Shown piece after piece: positions 42,762 through 53,000 of a DNA stretch of 64,000 nucleotides (the first letter of the stretch is position 1; the number at the start of each line of letters is the position of its first letter). Location: assembly GCA_029263455.1 (NCBI GenBank), contig JAJCXM010000020.1:62001-126000 (forward strand), written 5' to 3'. Source of the stretch: Holophagae bacterium (GTDB taxonomy: Bacteria > Acidobacteriota > Holophagae > Acanthopleuribacterales > Acanthopleuribacteraceae). The notes under the pieces were generated by a model. It saw only the letters and a list, made by a program, of their open reading frames with translations, ran no database searches and was not told the origin of the DNA. Both the position numbers and the translations under genes were made by a program.

Positions 42762-45340
42762 AGTGCGCCGCTCTCTTTGAGTTCAAGGTCGATCATGATT
42801 CTAAACAAACCTCTTTGACGGGTAACCGTCATAATGTCGGGGTAATTTTCAAGAATAATGGCGTCAGATTGTCGACATTCGCCCATCTCGGCTAACAGGA
42901 TCCCGTACCGTAGGCTGGTGAAGGCGCGGTAAACAGGAACTCGGCTGGGCGGCCAATCGCTTAATGCGTTCTCGTATAATTCTCTGCTCCTTTGCCAATC
43001 AAATTGCTTGTAGGCAACATGTGCCAAAAGGCTCGTGCACCATGCCTTTTGTACGCTAAATGTTCGCGGGCTAGCGTCGCTGAGTTCAATGAGGTTCTCA
43101 AAAATAATCGCGGCCTCGTCCAAAGCACCCATCTCGGTATTGATAATTCCTAAGTCTTCTCTTAAGTGATTTGTACTTACCCATGGCTGTATGCGCTCAA
43201 AATCATCAATCAGTTGATTCATTTGAACACTCATGTCTTGCCAGTCTGGTGCTGTATCCAGATGTATCAAACCCATTCTTATGTGGTTTCCAATGCGTAT
43301 CTCGCGATTTAAGAGCGTTTTAATGTGGTCCGGGCCGTAGCGACGCTCGAATTCCGGTGTGAAATCTTCAAATAGTGCTTCAGCCTCGTTGAGCCGGCTA
43401 TCTACCTGCAATAGTTGGGCGTAACTGTGTGATGCCTTTAGAACGACAATGTGATCACGGCCAAAATGGGATTCTGCCGTGGGTAGATAGGATTCATATA
43501 GCCGATTGGCGTATTCGAAATCTCCTAGTGAAGTGACGATCAATGCGCGATTAAATAACGTCTCGATACGCGCTGACTCGTCGCCTATTTCGGCGTATCC
43601 AGCGATGACTTTATCGATCAGCTCTATAGCCGCCTTCCCATCTTGTCGTGTCATTGATAAAGCCAAGAATGAATGGGCATTTAACGTTTTGGGATGCAGG
43701 TATCCTTGCCATTTGGAAAGTTGGGCACATGCTAGCTCAACTCGCGGCATGCCATCGGTTGGTCGAAAAACGAATTCTGCACGGCCGTATTCAAACAGCG
43801 CGTCAATCGTGCGCGTGTCGTTGGGCCCAAACTGTTTTTGAAAGTAATCGTGTGCGTGTTGGGCGTGTGTCAAAGCATCTTCGTACCTGCCAGCCGCATA
43901 GCTGAGACCAGCTAGGTTGAGACGAACCAAGTTACGTGTTTGCGGGTCACTTATGTCTTGATCCAAGCTAAGGGCCATGTTCCCCAGTACATCACTTACC
44001 TTTAAGTTGTCACCTAAACTGTCGGGGCTTGATTGCGACAGTTGCTCGGTGAAATACGACATCAGCTTTTCGGCGCGTAGGCGTTCGTTTTGAGCGATGG
44101 CTTTGGCCTTTGTTGCCCGCATGTATCCTGTAACGATTCCTGCGAGAGAAATCATTATGGATAGCGAGAGAATCAAGCCTGCTGCTACGATCCACTTATG
44201 CCTGCGAATGAACTTCCGCGTGATGTATGAAATGGAAGGAGGTCGTGCAGACACAGGACGATGAGTCAGATAGTTTTGGATGTCCGTTGCCAATTCTTGC
44301 ACCGAGCTATAACGTCGCTGCCGATCGCGCGCGGTTGCTTTTGCAACGATCCAATCGAGTTCTCCTGCAACCGTGCGCGCTTCCAGCGAGTGTCCCTGTG
44401 CGTGCAAACGATCACTCGGTTTAGGTGTGTCAACGTGCAGAGTACTTTGCATGAGTTTTAGCACTGCAAGCGGAGACGCGTATTCCAGATTATGCACGGG
44501 CGATCCGGTGATCATTTCGAATAAGAGCACGCCAAGTCCGAACACGTCGGCACGCGTGTCGACATCCAGTTCATTCACTATTTGTTCAGGACTAACATAG
44601 CCGGGCGTGCCAACGGTAATACCGTCTTTGGTCAATGTGTAAGCAGCCACGGGATTGTGCGTCATCTTCGCAATGCCAAAATCGATGACTTTAGGTGATC
44701 CAGATGTTCCACAAACGAGCACGTTTGAAGGTTTGATGTCGCGGTGAATAATACCTTTTTGATGCGCGTGCTGCATGGCAAGGCAGACTTTGATGAACAG
44801 ATCCAGACGATCCTCAAGAGTTAGGTCCCTGCTGTATTCACTGATAGTTGAGCCGTCTATGTATTCCATGGCAATAAAGGGCCGACCTTGATGCACGCCC
44901 ACCTGATAAATTTGCGCAATCGAGGGGTGATTCAGTCGGCCCATAATCTCGCGTTCGGCCATGAACCGTTCATGAACGGTTTCTGACCTACCATCTCGCC
45001 TTAGCATCTTTATGGCAATCAGTCGGTTTGGCTCATCTTGTTTAGCAAGAAAAACGTCGCCCATGCCGCCGGCCCCTAGCTTGCGTTCCAAGGTGTAGGA
45101 AGGAGGTAGATCGATGTTAGGTTCCGGAAGATCGCTTTCGAAGAGCAGTTCCAGCCCTTCCAAGCTATCTCCAACTAGCAGGTCACTTATCAGCAAGTCT
45201 TGAAGTTGTTGCTCAAGATCTGGATGACTGTCACTTAATTCTCTTAAGCGGGCCTCTCTGTCTTGGTCGCTCAATCCAATGAGCAAATTGAAATGGTGCT
45301 CAAGGTCGGCCAGCTCTGGTCGGCTCAATTTGACGTTCAT
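42758..45340 (-). CDS. Transmembrane Ser/Thr protein kinase with C-terminal TPR sensor part
   Basis: An 860-residue Hanks-type kinase. After about 75 helical residues the catalytic domain (81-355) is complete: GAGGMGDVF loop, Lys111 in IAIKML, Asp201 in HRDIKPSN, Asp220 in IDFGIAK, GTPGYVSPEQ. One membrane helix at about 384-410 is followed by roughly 450 residues of TPR-like helices outside (YAAGRYEDALTHAQHAHDYF, DEAAIIFENLIELS). The build is common in Acidobacteriota and Planctomycetes, usually beside an ECF sigma gene, as here. It is divergent from that sigma gene and convergent with the pseudokinase, sharing CTAG. Confidence 0.93.
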   Translation of the reverse strand: MNVKLSRPELADLEHHFNLLIGLSDQDREARLRELSDSHPDLEQQLQDLLISDLLVGDSLEGLELLFESDLPEPNIDLPPSYTLERKLGAGGMGDVFLAKQDEPNRLIAIKMLRRDGRSETVHERFMAEREIMGRLNHPSIAQIYQVGVHQGRPFIAMEYIDGSTISEYSRDLTLEDRLDLFIKVCLAMQHAHQKGIIHRDIKPSNVLVCGTSGSPKVIDFGIAKMTHNPVAAYTLTKDGITVGTPGYVSPEQIVNELDVDTRADVFGLGVLLFEMITGSPVHNLEYASPLAVLKLMQSTLHVDTPKPSDRLHAQGHSLEARTVAGELDWIVAKATARDRQRRYSSVQELATDIQNYLTHRPVSARPPSISYITRKFIRRHKWIVAAGLILSLSIMISLAGIVTGYMRATKAKAIAQNERLRAEKLMSYFTEQLSQSSPDSLGDNLKVSDVLGNMALSLDQDISDPQTRNLVRLNLAGLSYAAGRYEDALTHAQHAHDYFQKQFGPNDTRTIDALFEYGRAEFVFRPTDGMPRVELACAQLSKWQGYLHPKTLNAHSFLALSMTRQDGKAAIELIDKVIAGYAEIGDESARIETLFNRALIVTSLGDFEYANRLYESYLPTAESHFGRDHIVVLKASHSYAQLLQVDSRLNEAEALFEDFTPEFERRYGPDHIKTLLNREIRIGNHIRMGLIHLDTAPDWQDMSVQMNQLIDDFERIQPWVSTNHLREDLGIINTEMGALDEAAIIFENLIELSDASPRTFSVQKAWCTSLLAHVAYKQFDWQRSRELYENALSDWPPSRVPVYRAFTSLRYGILLAEMGECRQSDAIILENYPDIMTVTRQRGLFRIMIDLELKESGAL

Positions 45341-45517
45341 GATCTATCAATATACCTTGTTGTCGCCGTGGATGTGTTCAATGAGGATGGACTTTATGGA
45401 CGGTTGCTCGAATACAACGCTACCTGAGCCTTTGGCGCACAGGAAATTGCCAATGGCTTTCCAGTTAGAACATTCGTCAATGAGCGCAAAAACAGATCAA
45501 CTAATTTTTGGTATGCT
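45341..45517. promoter_or_regulatory. Kinase/sigma divergent control region
   Basis: This intergenic stretch separates the divergent kinase and sigma genes. An extended -10, TGGTATGCT (hexamer 45512-45517), faces the sigma gene; the -35 is weak. It ends exactly at the TTG codon 45518, which suggests translation starts further downstream. No clear minus-strand promoter was identified. Confidence 0.4.
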
Positions 45518-46063
45518 TTGTGCTCCTCTTCGGGTGACCTTTTTTGTGCAGTAATCGGATGGGTAAACTTGGATGCTTTAAGTCATGATGTCTATCAAGA
45601 ATTGAGAAAAGTTGCACAACGCGCGTTGGGCCGCACGCCTTCCAAGTCAACACTCAGTCCCACGGTTCTAGTACACGAAGTCTGGCTTAAATTGGCCAAA
45701 CAATCGATTGAATGGGAGAACCGCAGTCATTTTCTCAGTTATGCTGCGACGGCGATGAGAGGAATCCTGGTTGACTACCTAAGGACGGCAAGTAGGCAAA
45801 AACGCGCGGGTGACAAACTACGAGTCACCTTTTCGGAAGATTTGAGTGTGGGAAAGTTAGAGCAGGATTTTGACGTGCTCAATCAAGTGCTTGAAGAATT
45901 AGAACGCTCGGATCCTGAGAAGGCCAAAATGGTTGAGTTGAGATTTTTCTGTGGCTGTTCAATTGAAGAAACCGCAGAAGTTATGGGCGTTTCCACGGCC
46001 ACAATCAAGCGAAGATGGCGATTCACGCGAGCCTGGTTGTTTGCTCGCCTCAACAGCCACTAA
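45518..46063 (+). CDS. ECF-type RNA polymerase sigma factor (Sigma70_ECF)
   Basis: Up to 181 residues. Region 2 has VYQELRKVAQRALGR, TVLVHEVWLKL, WENRSHFLSYAATAMRGILVDYLR; region 4 has MVELRFFCGCSIEETAEVMGVSTATIKRRWRFTRAWL. This is the ECF group usually paired with Ser/Thr kinases in Acidobacteriota and Planctomycetes; no anti-sigma gene is adjacent. The start is doubtful: TTG 45518 abuts a probable -10, and TTG 45569 (after GGATGGG) would give 164 residues. Either form lacks the usual ITxLLxxWxxGD helix in full. Ends in a four-base overlap with convergent tpiA. Confidence 0.85.
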   Translation: MCSSSGDLFCAVIGWVNLDALSHDVYQELRKVAQRALGRTPSKSTLSPTVLVHEVWLKLAKQSIEWENRSHFLSYAATAMRGILVDYLRTASRQKRAGDKLRVTFSEDLSVGKLEQDFDVLNQVLEELERSDPEKAKMVELRFFCGCSIEETAEVMGVSTATIKRRWRFTRAWLFARLNSH

Positions 46064-46794
46064 GCATTCTTGGCCTGGTTAAACGATCGGTAGATTGCCG
46101 AGAACGATTCAGCATTCAAGCTAGCGCCACCAATCAAAAAGCCATCTACATCCTCGAGCTTTGCCAGGGACCCGGCATTTCCTGGCTTCACGCTTCCTCC
46201 ATAGAGGATGGCAGCGTCAGCGCAGGGCGTTTCTTTAAGTCTTTGTTTGATCCAGCCGTGGGCATTAGTCACGTCATCAGTGGTGGCAGCGCGGCCGGTT
46301 CCGATGGCCCATACCGGTTCGTAAGCAACCAAAACCAGTGAAGGCGTCTGGCATTGGTCCAACAAACTGATCTGCTGGTCCAGCGTGCTTTCTAGTTGTC
46401 CTGCTTCCCGTTGTTGCAATGTTTCACCGATACAGTAAACAGCCCACATGCCCTGTTCGGTTATTAGACGTAACTTTTCCTTTAACGTCTCATTTGATTC
46501 GGCAAAATACTGGCGTCGTTCGGAATGGCCGACAAGGGCAAAGTCACAACCGCAATCCTTGAGCATGGCCGCATGGACTTCGCCTGTATAGGCACCTGGC
46601 CCGTATTCACTCACGTTCTGTGAACCGACATGCCCGAGCCCAAAATCTCGTGCTCGTTCTGTGTATCCATATGGAAAGGCAATGCCCCATTGTGATTCAG
46701 AGCTTGAGTCACCAAGTTCGAGTTGTCGATAAAACTCATCTACCTCGGCTCGCGTCCCGTGCGATTTCCAATTTCCCAGTACCCAGTGATTCAT
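46060..46794 (-). CDS. tpiA: Triosephosphate isomerase
   Basis: A 244-residue glycolytic barrel enzyme. Catalytic residues are Lys in LGNWKSHG, His in FALVGHSERR and Glu in VAYEPVWAIGTG; the phosphate loop ILYGGSVKPGNAG and GFLIGGASL end the active site. ATG 46794 gives the standard N-terminus; an ATG at 46836 would add 14 unrelated residues inside pgk. It follows pgk by one base. Confidence 0.97.
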   Translation of the reverse strand: MNHWVLGNWKSHGTRAEVDEFYRQLELGDSSSESQWGIAFPYGYTERARDFGLGHVGSQNVSEYGPGAYTGEVHAAMLKDCGCDFALVGHSERRQYFAESNETLKEKLRLITEQGMWAVYCIGETLQQREAGQLESTLDQQISLLDQCQTPSLVLVAYEPVWAIGTGRAATTDDVTNAHGWIKQRLKETPCADAAILYGGSVKPGNAGSLAKLEDVDGFLIGGASLNAESFSAIYRSFNQAKNA

Positions 46795-46795
46795 G

Positions 46796-47953
46796 TTACG
46801 CCTCCAATACGACGAGTCCAGGTAAATCCAACCCACTCATGAGCTCTAAAGCTGCGCCGCCCCCGGTTGAAATGTGATCGATTTGTGCCTCGACTTCTGC
46901 TTTTTTGATCGCGGCCGCAGAGTCTCCACCCCCAACGATGGTTAGCCCGTTACATTCCGCCATGGCTTCGGCGATGGATATGGTGCCCGTGGAAAAAATG
47001 TCCCACTCAAACACGCCCATAGGTCCATTCCAAACAATGGTTTTGGAACTTAATAGAGTTGATGAAAATAAGTTGATGGTTTCGGGACCAATGTCCAATC
47101 CCATCTTGCCTGCCGGAATATGTTCGTCGAGCGTAATCGAGGCCTGGGCGTCTTCAGAGAAGCTATCTGCAACCACATGATCCAGGGGCAATAAGAATTC
47201 GACGCCGCTTTGTTGACAGAGACTCATGAGCTCAGCGGCCTGTTCAATGAAGTCCGCTTCAATACGACTACTTCCGACCTCAATTCCTTTGGCTTTGAGA
47301 AAGGTATAACTCATCGCTCCGCCAACCATAATTCGGTCTACCTTTGGGATGAGATTCTGAATCAAACCAATTTTGTCGGACACTTTGCTTCCACCCATGA
47401 TCGCGAGAAAAGGTCTTTGGGGATCCGAAAGTTGATCGTGAAGATAGTGAACCTCTTTTTGCAGCAATAGTCCGGCAGCCCGATTGGGAAAGAGTCTAGC
47501 AACCGCGTCAATTGACGCATGGGCTCGGTGGGCGGCGCCAAAAGCATCGTTAATGTAAATGTCACCAAACCTAGCCAATCGCAAGGCGAATTCGGAACTG
47601 TTTTCCTTTTCGCCGGGCCAGAATCGCAGGTTTTCCAACAATCCGATACGGCCGTCTTCGGGACGGGCACCGTCTAAATCAAGCATGGTTACGGGCTTAT
47701 CGATAAGCTTACTGAGACAAGCTGCCACGGGTTTCAGCGACAGGGACTCGTCATAGATACCTTTTGGTCGACCCAGATGGGACATCAACGTGATGGAACA
47801 GCCCGCATCCAAGAGTTTCTGCAGCGTAGGTAACGCGGCACGAATGCGCGCATCGTCGCTCACTTCACCATTGTTCATGGGTGTATTGAAGTCGACGCGC
47901 ATCAATACCGCTTTGCCCTGAAGGTCCAGGTCAGCCATTGATCGAATACTCAT
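46796..47953 (-). CDS. pgk: Phosphoglycerate kinase
   Basis: A 385-residue glycolytic kinase. VLMRVDFNTPM, LMSHLGRPKG, LENLRFWPGEKENS, INDAFGAAHRAHAS, FLAIMGGSKVSDKI, VWNGPMGVFEW and the C-terminal nucleotide loop TIVGGGDSAAAI are all intact. ATG 47953 has GGGAGAG just upstream; the earlier ATG at 47983 lacks one. The pgk-tpiA order matches the classic glycolytic cluster; gap is not in the window. Confidence 0.97.
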   Translation of the reverse strand: MSIRSMADLDLQGKAVLMRVDFNTPMNNGEVSDDARIRAALPTLQKLLDAGCSITLMSHLGRPKGIYDESLSLKPVAACLSKLIDKPVTMLDLDGARPEDGRIGLLENLRFWPGEKENSSEFALRLARFGDIYINDAFGAAHRAHASIDAVARLFPNRAAGLLLQKEVHYLHDQLSDPQRPFLAIMGGSKVSDKIGLIQNLIPKVDRIMVGGAMSYTFLKAKGIEVGSSRIEADFIEQAAELMSLCQQSGVEFLLPLDHVVADSFSEDAQASITLDEHIPAGKMGLDIGPETINLFSSTLLSSKTIVWNGPMGVFEWDIFSTGTISIAEAMAECNGLTIVGGGDSAAAIKKAEVEAQIDHISTGGGAALELMSGLDLPGLVVLEA

Positions 47954-48034
47954 TTTTTCTCTCCCGATTTGACGCCGCCCCACTAATATCTTGATCCGGG
48001 GTGCGATTCAAGACTCAATTGTATCGGATTTCGC

Positions 48035-48040
48035 TATAAT
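48035..48040 (+). promoter_or_regulatory. Consensus -10 upstream of ridA
   Basis: TATAAT at 48035-48040, preceded by a poor -35 (GACTCA at 48012-48017, 17-base spacing). Transcription would start about 25 bases before the TTG start. Confidence 0.5.
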
Positions 48041-48070
48041 GCCGCCCAGTATCTCTATGGAGGAATCACA

Positions 48071-48454
48071 TTGAGTCAAATAATTCATACCGAACAAGCG
48101 CCTGCCGCATTAGGACCATACGTACAAGCACGTAAAACGGGACCCTGGGTTTTTACCAGCGGCCAAGTTGCATTGGATCCAAAGTCTGGGGAAATGATGG
48201 GAACCACTGCTGCAGAGCAAGCGGAGCAAGTGCTTACCAATCTTCTAGCTGTATTGGGTGCAGCAGGAGCTCGGCGCGATCAGGTACTGAAGACAACTAT
48301 TTTTCTGGTGGATATGGCGGACTTTGCCGATGTAAACGCCGTGTATGGTCGTTTTTTTGGAGAACATAAGCCAGCCCGCTCAACGGTTGCAGTGTCTCAA
48401 TTGCCTAAGGCGGCTCGCATCGAAATTGAGTGTGTCGCCTACACTGGCGAATAG
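48071..48454 (+). CDS. ridA: RidA family enamine/imine deaminase
   Basis: A 127-residue trimeric enzyme that hydrolyses reactive 2-aminoacrylate and related imines to protect PLP enzymes. It has GPYVQARKTGPWVFTSGQVALDPKSGE, TTIFLVDMADFADVNAVYGRFF, PARSTVAVSQLPKAARIEIECVAY with the catalytic Arg of the RidA subfamily. TTG 48071 follows GGAGG by about eight bases. It is divergent from pgk. Confidence 0.95.
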   Translation: MSQIIHTEQAPAALGPYVQARKTGPWVFTSGQVALDPKSGEMMGTTAAEQAEQVLTNLLAVLGAAGARRDQVLKTTIFLVDMADFADVNAVYGRFFGEHKPARSTVAVSQLPKAARIEIECVAYTGE

Positions 48455-48528
48455 AATTACCGGCCTTTTGCCCTTGTCCGTGGCGAGGCTGAGAAAAGGG
48501 ACAAGAGCTCAGAACATCCAGCAATAAG

Positions 48529-49452
48529 CTACGGAAGCTGAATAACGCGAATCGCAGCGTTGTCTTGATAATACTGCGTCACGTACAACGCGTTCCTGGC
48601 CGCATTGAACGCGATGCCTAAGGGGTTGTTGAAGGTCGCCTGAATCCTAGGATCGGGACCAGTATCTAGAGCACCTGCTAGTGTTGTTACGACGCCGTCT
48701 CTTATGGATTCAATTGTATTGTTAGAAAGCGTCGCGACGAAAAGCTGGCCGTTTGCCCAAGTAGCTGAACCACCAATAAGACCTTGCTGCGGAATATTTG
48801 CCCATAGAGTGACGGAACCTTGAGGGCTGACGCGGTGTACCTCGGCGTCGTAGGTTGTAACAACATACAAATTGCCTTGCTCGTCAAAGCCCATACCATT
48901 GGGCACTTTGATGTTTGCAAAGGTGGACACTTCGCCCGTTGGCGTAATTTTGGATACGCGGTCACCTGAATCACTCCCGTGCCCGAAATAGGAAACATAA
49001 ATATTGTCTGCTGTGTCGATAGCGATATTTTGAGGGCCTAATTCAACGTCAGCAAATCGGCTGACGACACCGTTGCTGTCAATTTTGGAGACGCGATTGC
49101 CGCTATATTCAGTGACATAAAGATTACCGAGTGAATCTAGACCAACACTGTTGGGACCCTCTAGACCGGTGGCAATAACTTCGTATGATGACCCGTCGGC
49201 GGCGATTTTGAAAACACGTGAACGGTCAAAACCTTCCACGGCAAAAATTGATTGGTCTTTTGCGACGACCAAGTTCTCTATGAATAGAGGTTCGGGCAAG
49301 GCTAGCAATGTCAGTTTAGATGAAGATGGTTTCTGATTCTGCGCCATGGCGATTGCTTCCGTGCTACCAGTTACATTCTGCTGGCGAAACATGAACGTCA
49401 TGCCAGTCCATGTGGAAGCCAGGCATATACCTAAAATGAGTAATTTGGTCAT
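48529..49452 (-). CDS. Exported NHL/SMP-30-like beta-propeller protein
   Basis: A 307-residue protein. The first 32 residues are a signal or single membrane anchor (LLILGICLASTWTGMTFMF). The rest has about six repeats of the NHL type: GPNSVGLDSLGNLYVTEYSGNRVSKID, GPQNIAIDTADNIYVSYFG, VPNGMGFDEQGNLYVVTTYD, NPLGIAFNAARNALYVTQYY. Such folds can be lactonases or scaffolds; no metal-site set is clear. ATG 49452 follows GGGAGGGATC. Substrate unknown. Confidence 0.8.
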   Translation of the reverse strand: MTKLLILGICLASTWTGMTFMFRQQNVTGSTEAIAMAQNQKPSSSKLTLLALPEPLFIENLVVAKDQSIFAVEGFDRSRVFKIAADGSSYEVIATGLEGPNSVGLDSLGNLYVTEYSGNRVSKIDSNGVVSRFADVELGPQNIAIDTADNIYVSYFGHGSDSGDRVSKITPTGEVSTFANIKVPNGMGFDEQGNLYVVTTYDAEVHRVSPQGSVTLWANIPQQGLIGGSATWANGQLFVATLSNNTIESIRDGVVTTLAGALDTGPDPRIQATFNNPLGIAFNAARNALYVTQYYQDNAAIRVIQLP

Positions 49453-49635
49453 GATCCCTCCCGCTCGTTGATGACATGAGCGTCTTATCAATCAGATATT
49501 CGACGATGGTGCCAATACAGGATCACTTTTTGTGATTAGGAGGGGTCAATCGAAAATCGAGCCTGCTGATTTGCTTCCGATTGATTGACTCAATGCATTC
49601 GATTCGCTCAGACTATAGCCAAAGGGAGGGTCTCC

Positions 49636-50043
49636 ATGAGTCTTAAGCGTGACGGTCTGTGGTTTGTGTTTTTTGTCTTTGTAGCGTTGGCGGTGGTCTT
49701 CCGTGGGGCTGAACCTCTGTTCTTAAGTCAAGGACCTTATCCCTTAGGGAAGATAGTGGTTTGGGTAATCTTCTTTGTCTTCTTGCTCTACACGTTAGGG
49801 TGTAGCGCAAGAGAGAATTTCTTTAAGAGCATGCGTAGCCTGTTTCCGTACCTTTGGGCACGCCAGGTTGGAATAGACCTGTATATCGGATTGATATTAT
49901 CAGCCTGTATTATTCTCTTGGTCGAGGGCTCGCTGTGGGTCATGCTCATTTGGCTCGTACCGATGATCCTATTTGGTAACTTGGCAACATTGCTTTATGT
50001 CGCTTTACACTATGATTCGATCTTAGTGTATTTTGTCCATTGA
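49636..50043 (+). CDS. Four-helix membrane protein of unknown function
   Basis: A 135-residue protein starting at ATG 49636 after GGGAGGG. Four strongly hydrophobic helices occupy residues 8-25, 38-57, 72-95 and 100-125, with a positive loop (SARENFFKSMRSLF) suggesting cytoplasmic orientation. No family is recognised. It is convergent with the RND permease gene 22 bases away. Confidence 0.7.
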   Translation: MSLKRDGLWFVFFVFVALAVVFRGAEPLFLSQGPYPLGKIVVWVIFFVFLLYTLGCSARENFFKSMRSLFPYLWARQVGIDLYIGLILSACIILLVEGSLWVMLIWLVPMILFGNLATLLYVALHYDSILVYFVH

Positions 50044-50065
50044 GATTGTTTGGCCTTGAGATTCG

Positions 50066-53000
50066 TTAAGGCGTTTCTGCTTCTGGCGCCGTTAGAGGCG
50101 ACCTTATATCTTCAACGATTAGGTAGAGGCAAGGTACGATCAGCAGCGTAATGGCTGTGGCGAACACGATGCCAAAACCTAAGGAAATGGCCATGGGAAT
50201 CATGAAACGCGCTTGACGCGAGGTCTCGAAAATCATCGGAGACAATCCGCCAAATGTGGTAAGGGTTGTCAACAAGATGGGCCGAAACCGACGGATACTC
50301 GCGTTCATGATGGCTGTGTATGAATCGAAGCCCTGGGACTGTTGTTTATTTGCGTAATCAATCATCACGAGCGCGTCGTTGACCACTACGCCAGCCAAAG
50401 CAATGATGCCGAACAGACTGATGATACTTAAGTTATAGCCCATTAACTGGTGGCCTATGACCGCGCCAACAATGCCGAACGGGATCGAGACCATGACAAT
50501 AAAAGGTTGCACGTAGCTTCGAAAGGGAATGGCGAGCAGGATGTAGATGACCAGCAGTGACAAAAGACTGCCCTTCTTCATGACGTCGAGTGCATCCCGC
50601 ATCTCGGCCTGCCGACCCTCAAACGAAAAACTTAAGCCTGCATAATCGCGCACAAGTTGTGGCAGTAACTCTTGTTTTAAAGCCGTCATGACTTTATTGA
50701 CTTCACTTTGAGGCACCACATTAGCACTTAAGGTGACGGTTCGCTGGCCTTGCTGCCGGTCAATATTGGTATAGGCACGACCCATTTTGACTTCGGCGAT
50801 TTCACCCAACGGCACAAACACACCCTGCTGGGTGTGAACCATAAGTGATTCTAAGTCGAATAAGCTGGCTCTTTGTGCCTTTGGCAAGCGAACCATGACA
50901 CGAACTTCGTTGCGTCCGCGCTGTTGACGCAGCGATTCCGAACCAAAGAAGGCGTGCCGGACCTGGCGTGCCACGTCTGAACTCGTTAGCCCTAAACTAC
51001 GTCCCACCTCGTTAATAACAAAATCGAATTGAGGCTTCCCCTGCGAATAGCCGTCGTCAATGTCTTTGACGACCGGAAAATCAGATAATAGCTCGGCAAG
51101 TGCGCTACTCGCTTTATCCAGCACGTCGATATTTCGATGCCCAAGCTGTACGGTCACAGCAGGACCTCGGCCTGGTCCGCCCCGGTCAGACTCAAATCTC
51201 AGCGATTGTAAACCAACCAGTTGGCCTGTGTTTGAACGCCAAAGATCTGTGAAATGGCTGGTCGAAATAGGTCGAATATTTGGAGCCGTTAAATAGACCG
51301 AGACTTCCACCACGTTTTCGTCGATTTCTGCCTCAATGCCCTCACAAAGCGTGTCACCGCCATTTTCGCGCACGATCTGTTCCGCATGACTCTGCAAGAT
51401 ATCTCGAAGTTTTCTGGCTTCGCTGATAGGACTACCAAATGGAAGACGTGCAGTCACAATCGCTTGGTCTGACTCAACTTTTGGCATCAGGATGAATCCC
51501 ATTCGTCCACTTGCGGCATAAGCCACGATGAGCATCAGTGCCGTGACACATATGGCGAATGTCAGGTATCGGACTTTAAGCGCCTTATGAATGAAAGCCC
51601 CGTAATATCGTTCCACCTGCTGGCTAAACCAACGACTAAAATTTTGCTGCCAATGATGCAGCTTGGTCGTCAACGCATAACGCGGCTGGCGTGTATGTGC
51701 TAAATGGGATGGCAGAATGTAAACAGCTTCTATCCAAGAAACGATGAACACCAACGAAACCACGATGGGTAATACACCCCATATTTTGCCTAACGTACCC
51801 GGAATAAAGAGGATGGGTAAGAAGGCGACGATATTGGTTAGAATACTGAAAGTGATGGGATTAGAAACATCTCGAGCTCCACGAATGGCGGCTAGTACCC
51901 GAGACATCTTGCGCTGTCGATACTCGTAAATGTTCTCGCCTGCCACTATGGCATCGTCGACTACGATGCCTAATGCCACGATAAACGCGAACATCGATAG
52001 CATATTGATACTGACGTCGGTGAGAGGGAGGAATAACATCGCGCCTAAGAACGAGGTTGGGATGCCCATGGTCACCCAAAACGCCAATTTGAATTCCAGG
52101 AAAAGACCCAAAACCAACAAGACCAGCATTAGGCCAAGTAGGCCGTTCTTTAGCAGAAGATCAAATCTTTGTTTGTAAATCTCAGATCTGTCGCGGCGAA
52201 TCGCCACTTCAACGCCTTCGGGAAGATCCGGCTGTATTTGGATTAGAGCGGCGCGGACAGCATCGGCCACACCGACCGGCGTTTCGTCGCCCGCCCTATA
52301 AACTTCCAATTCAATAGTAGGCAAACCATTGAAATAATCTTCTTGGTTGCTTTCCTCGAAGGTTTCGCGAATGACGCCTAATTCTCCTAGTCTTACAGAC
52401 GTACCAGTGGTACTAGCGATGATGGGGATATCGTTAAATTCTCGGGCCCAATCCTTGCGCTCGCTAAATCGCATCAGCACTTCACCAGCATCAGTCTTAA
52501 TGCTCCCCGCCGGCAGCTCTAATGAACTTTGGCCAACAATGCGCGCGACATCCTCTAAAGTTAGGCCGTATTGGCGAAGCGTTTCTTGGCTAATCTCAAT
52601 GGATATTTCGAATCGGCGTGTACCACTTAACTCGATTTGAGTGATACCGTCTGAATGCAACAGCCGCTCTCGAACTTGTTCGGCCAATTCACGTAAGGCC
52701 AGATCCGATACCGGCCCGTATATCTGTAGCGAGAGAACTTCTCTGCTGCGATCAGCAAGGGAGACATTAGGCTTCTCGGCTTCTTCTGGAAAAGTGCGAA
52801 TACGATCGACACCTTGCTGCACATCTTGATAAATTTTCTGACGGTTTGATCCCTCATCGAGCTCGATGTTGACGGTGCCAGATCCTTCGCTACAAACCGC
52901 CGTGACCTTCTTAACCCCGTCAATGCCACGTACAGCTTCTTCGATCGCTAAGACAATGCCTTGCTCCACTTCCTCTGGGCTTGCGCCCGGATAAGGAACA

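Noticed and set aside
48473-48505. Hairpin CTTGTCC/GGACAAG after ridA as a terminator
   Set aside because: The stem is only seven base pairs with a loop of roughly 18 bases, and there is no T-tract on either strand.
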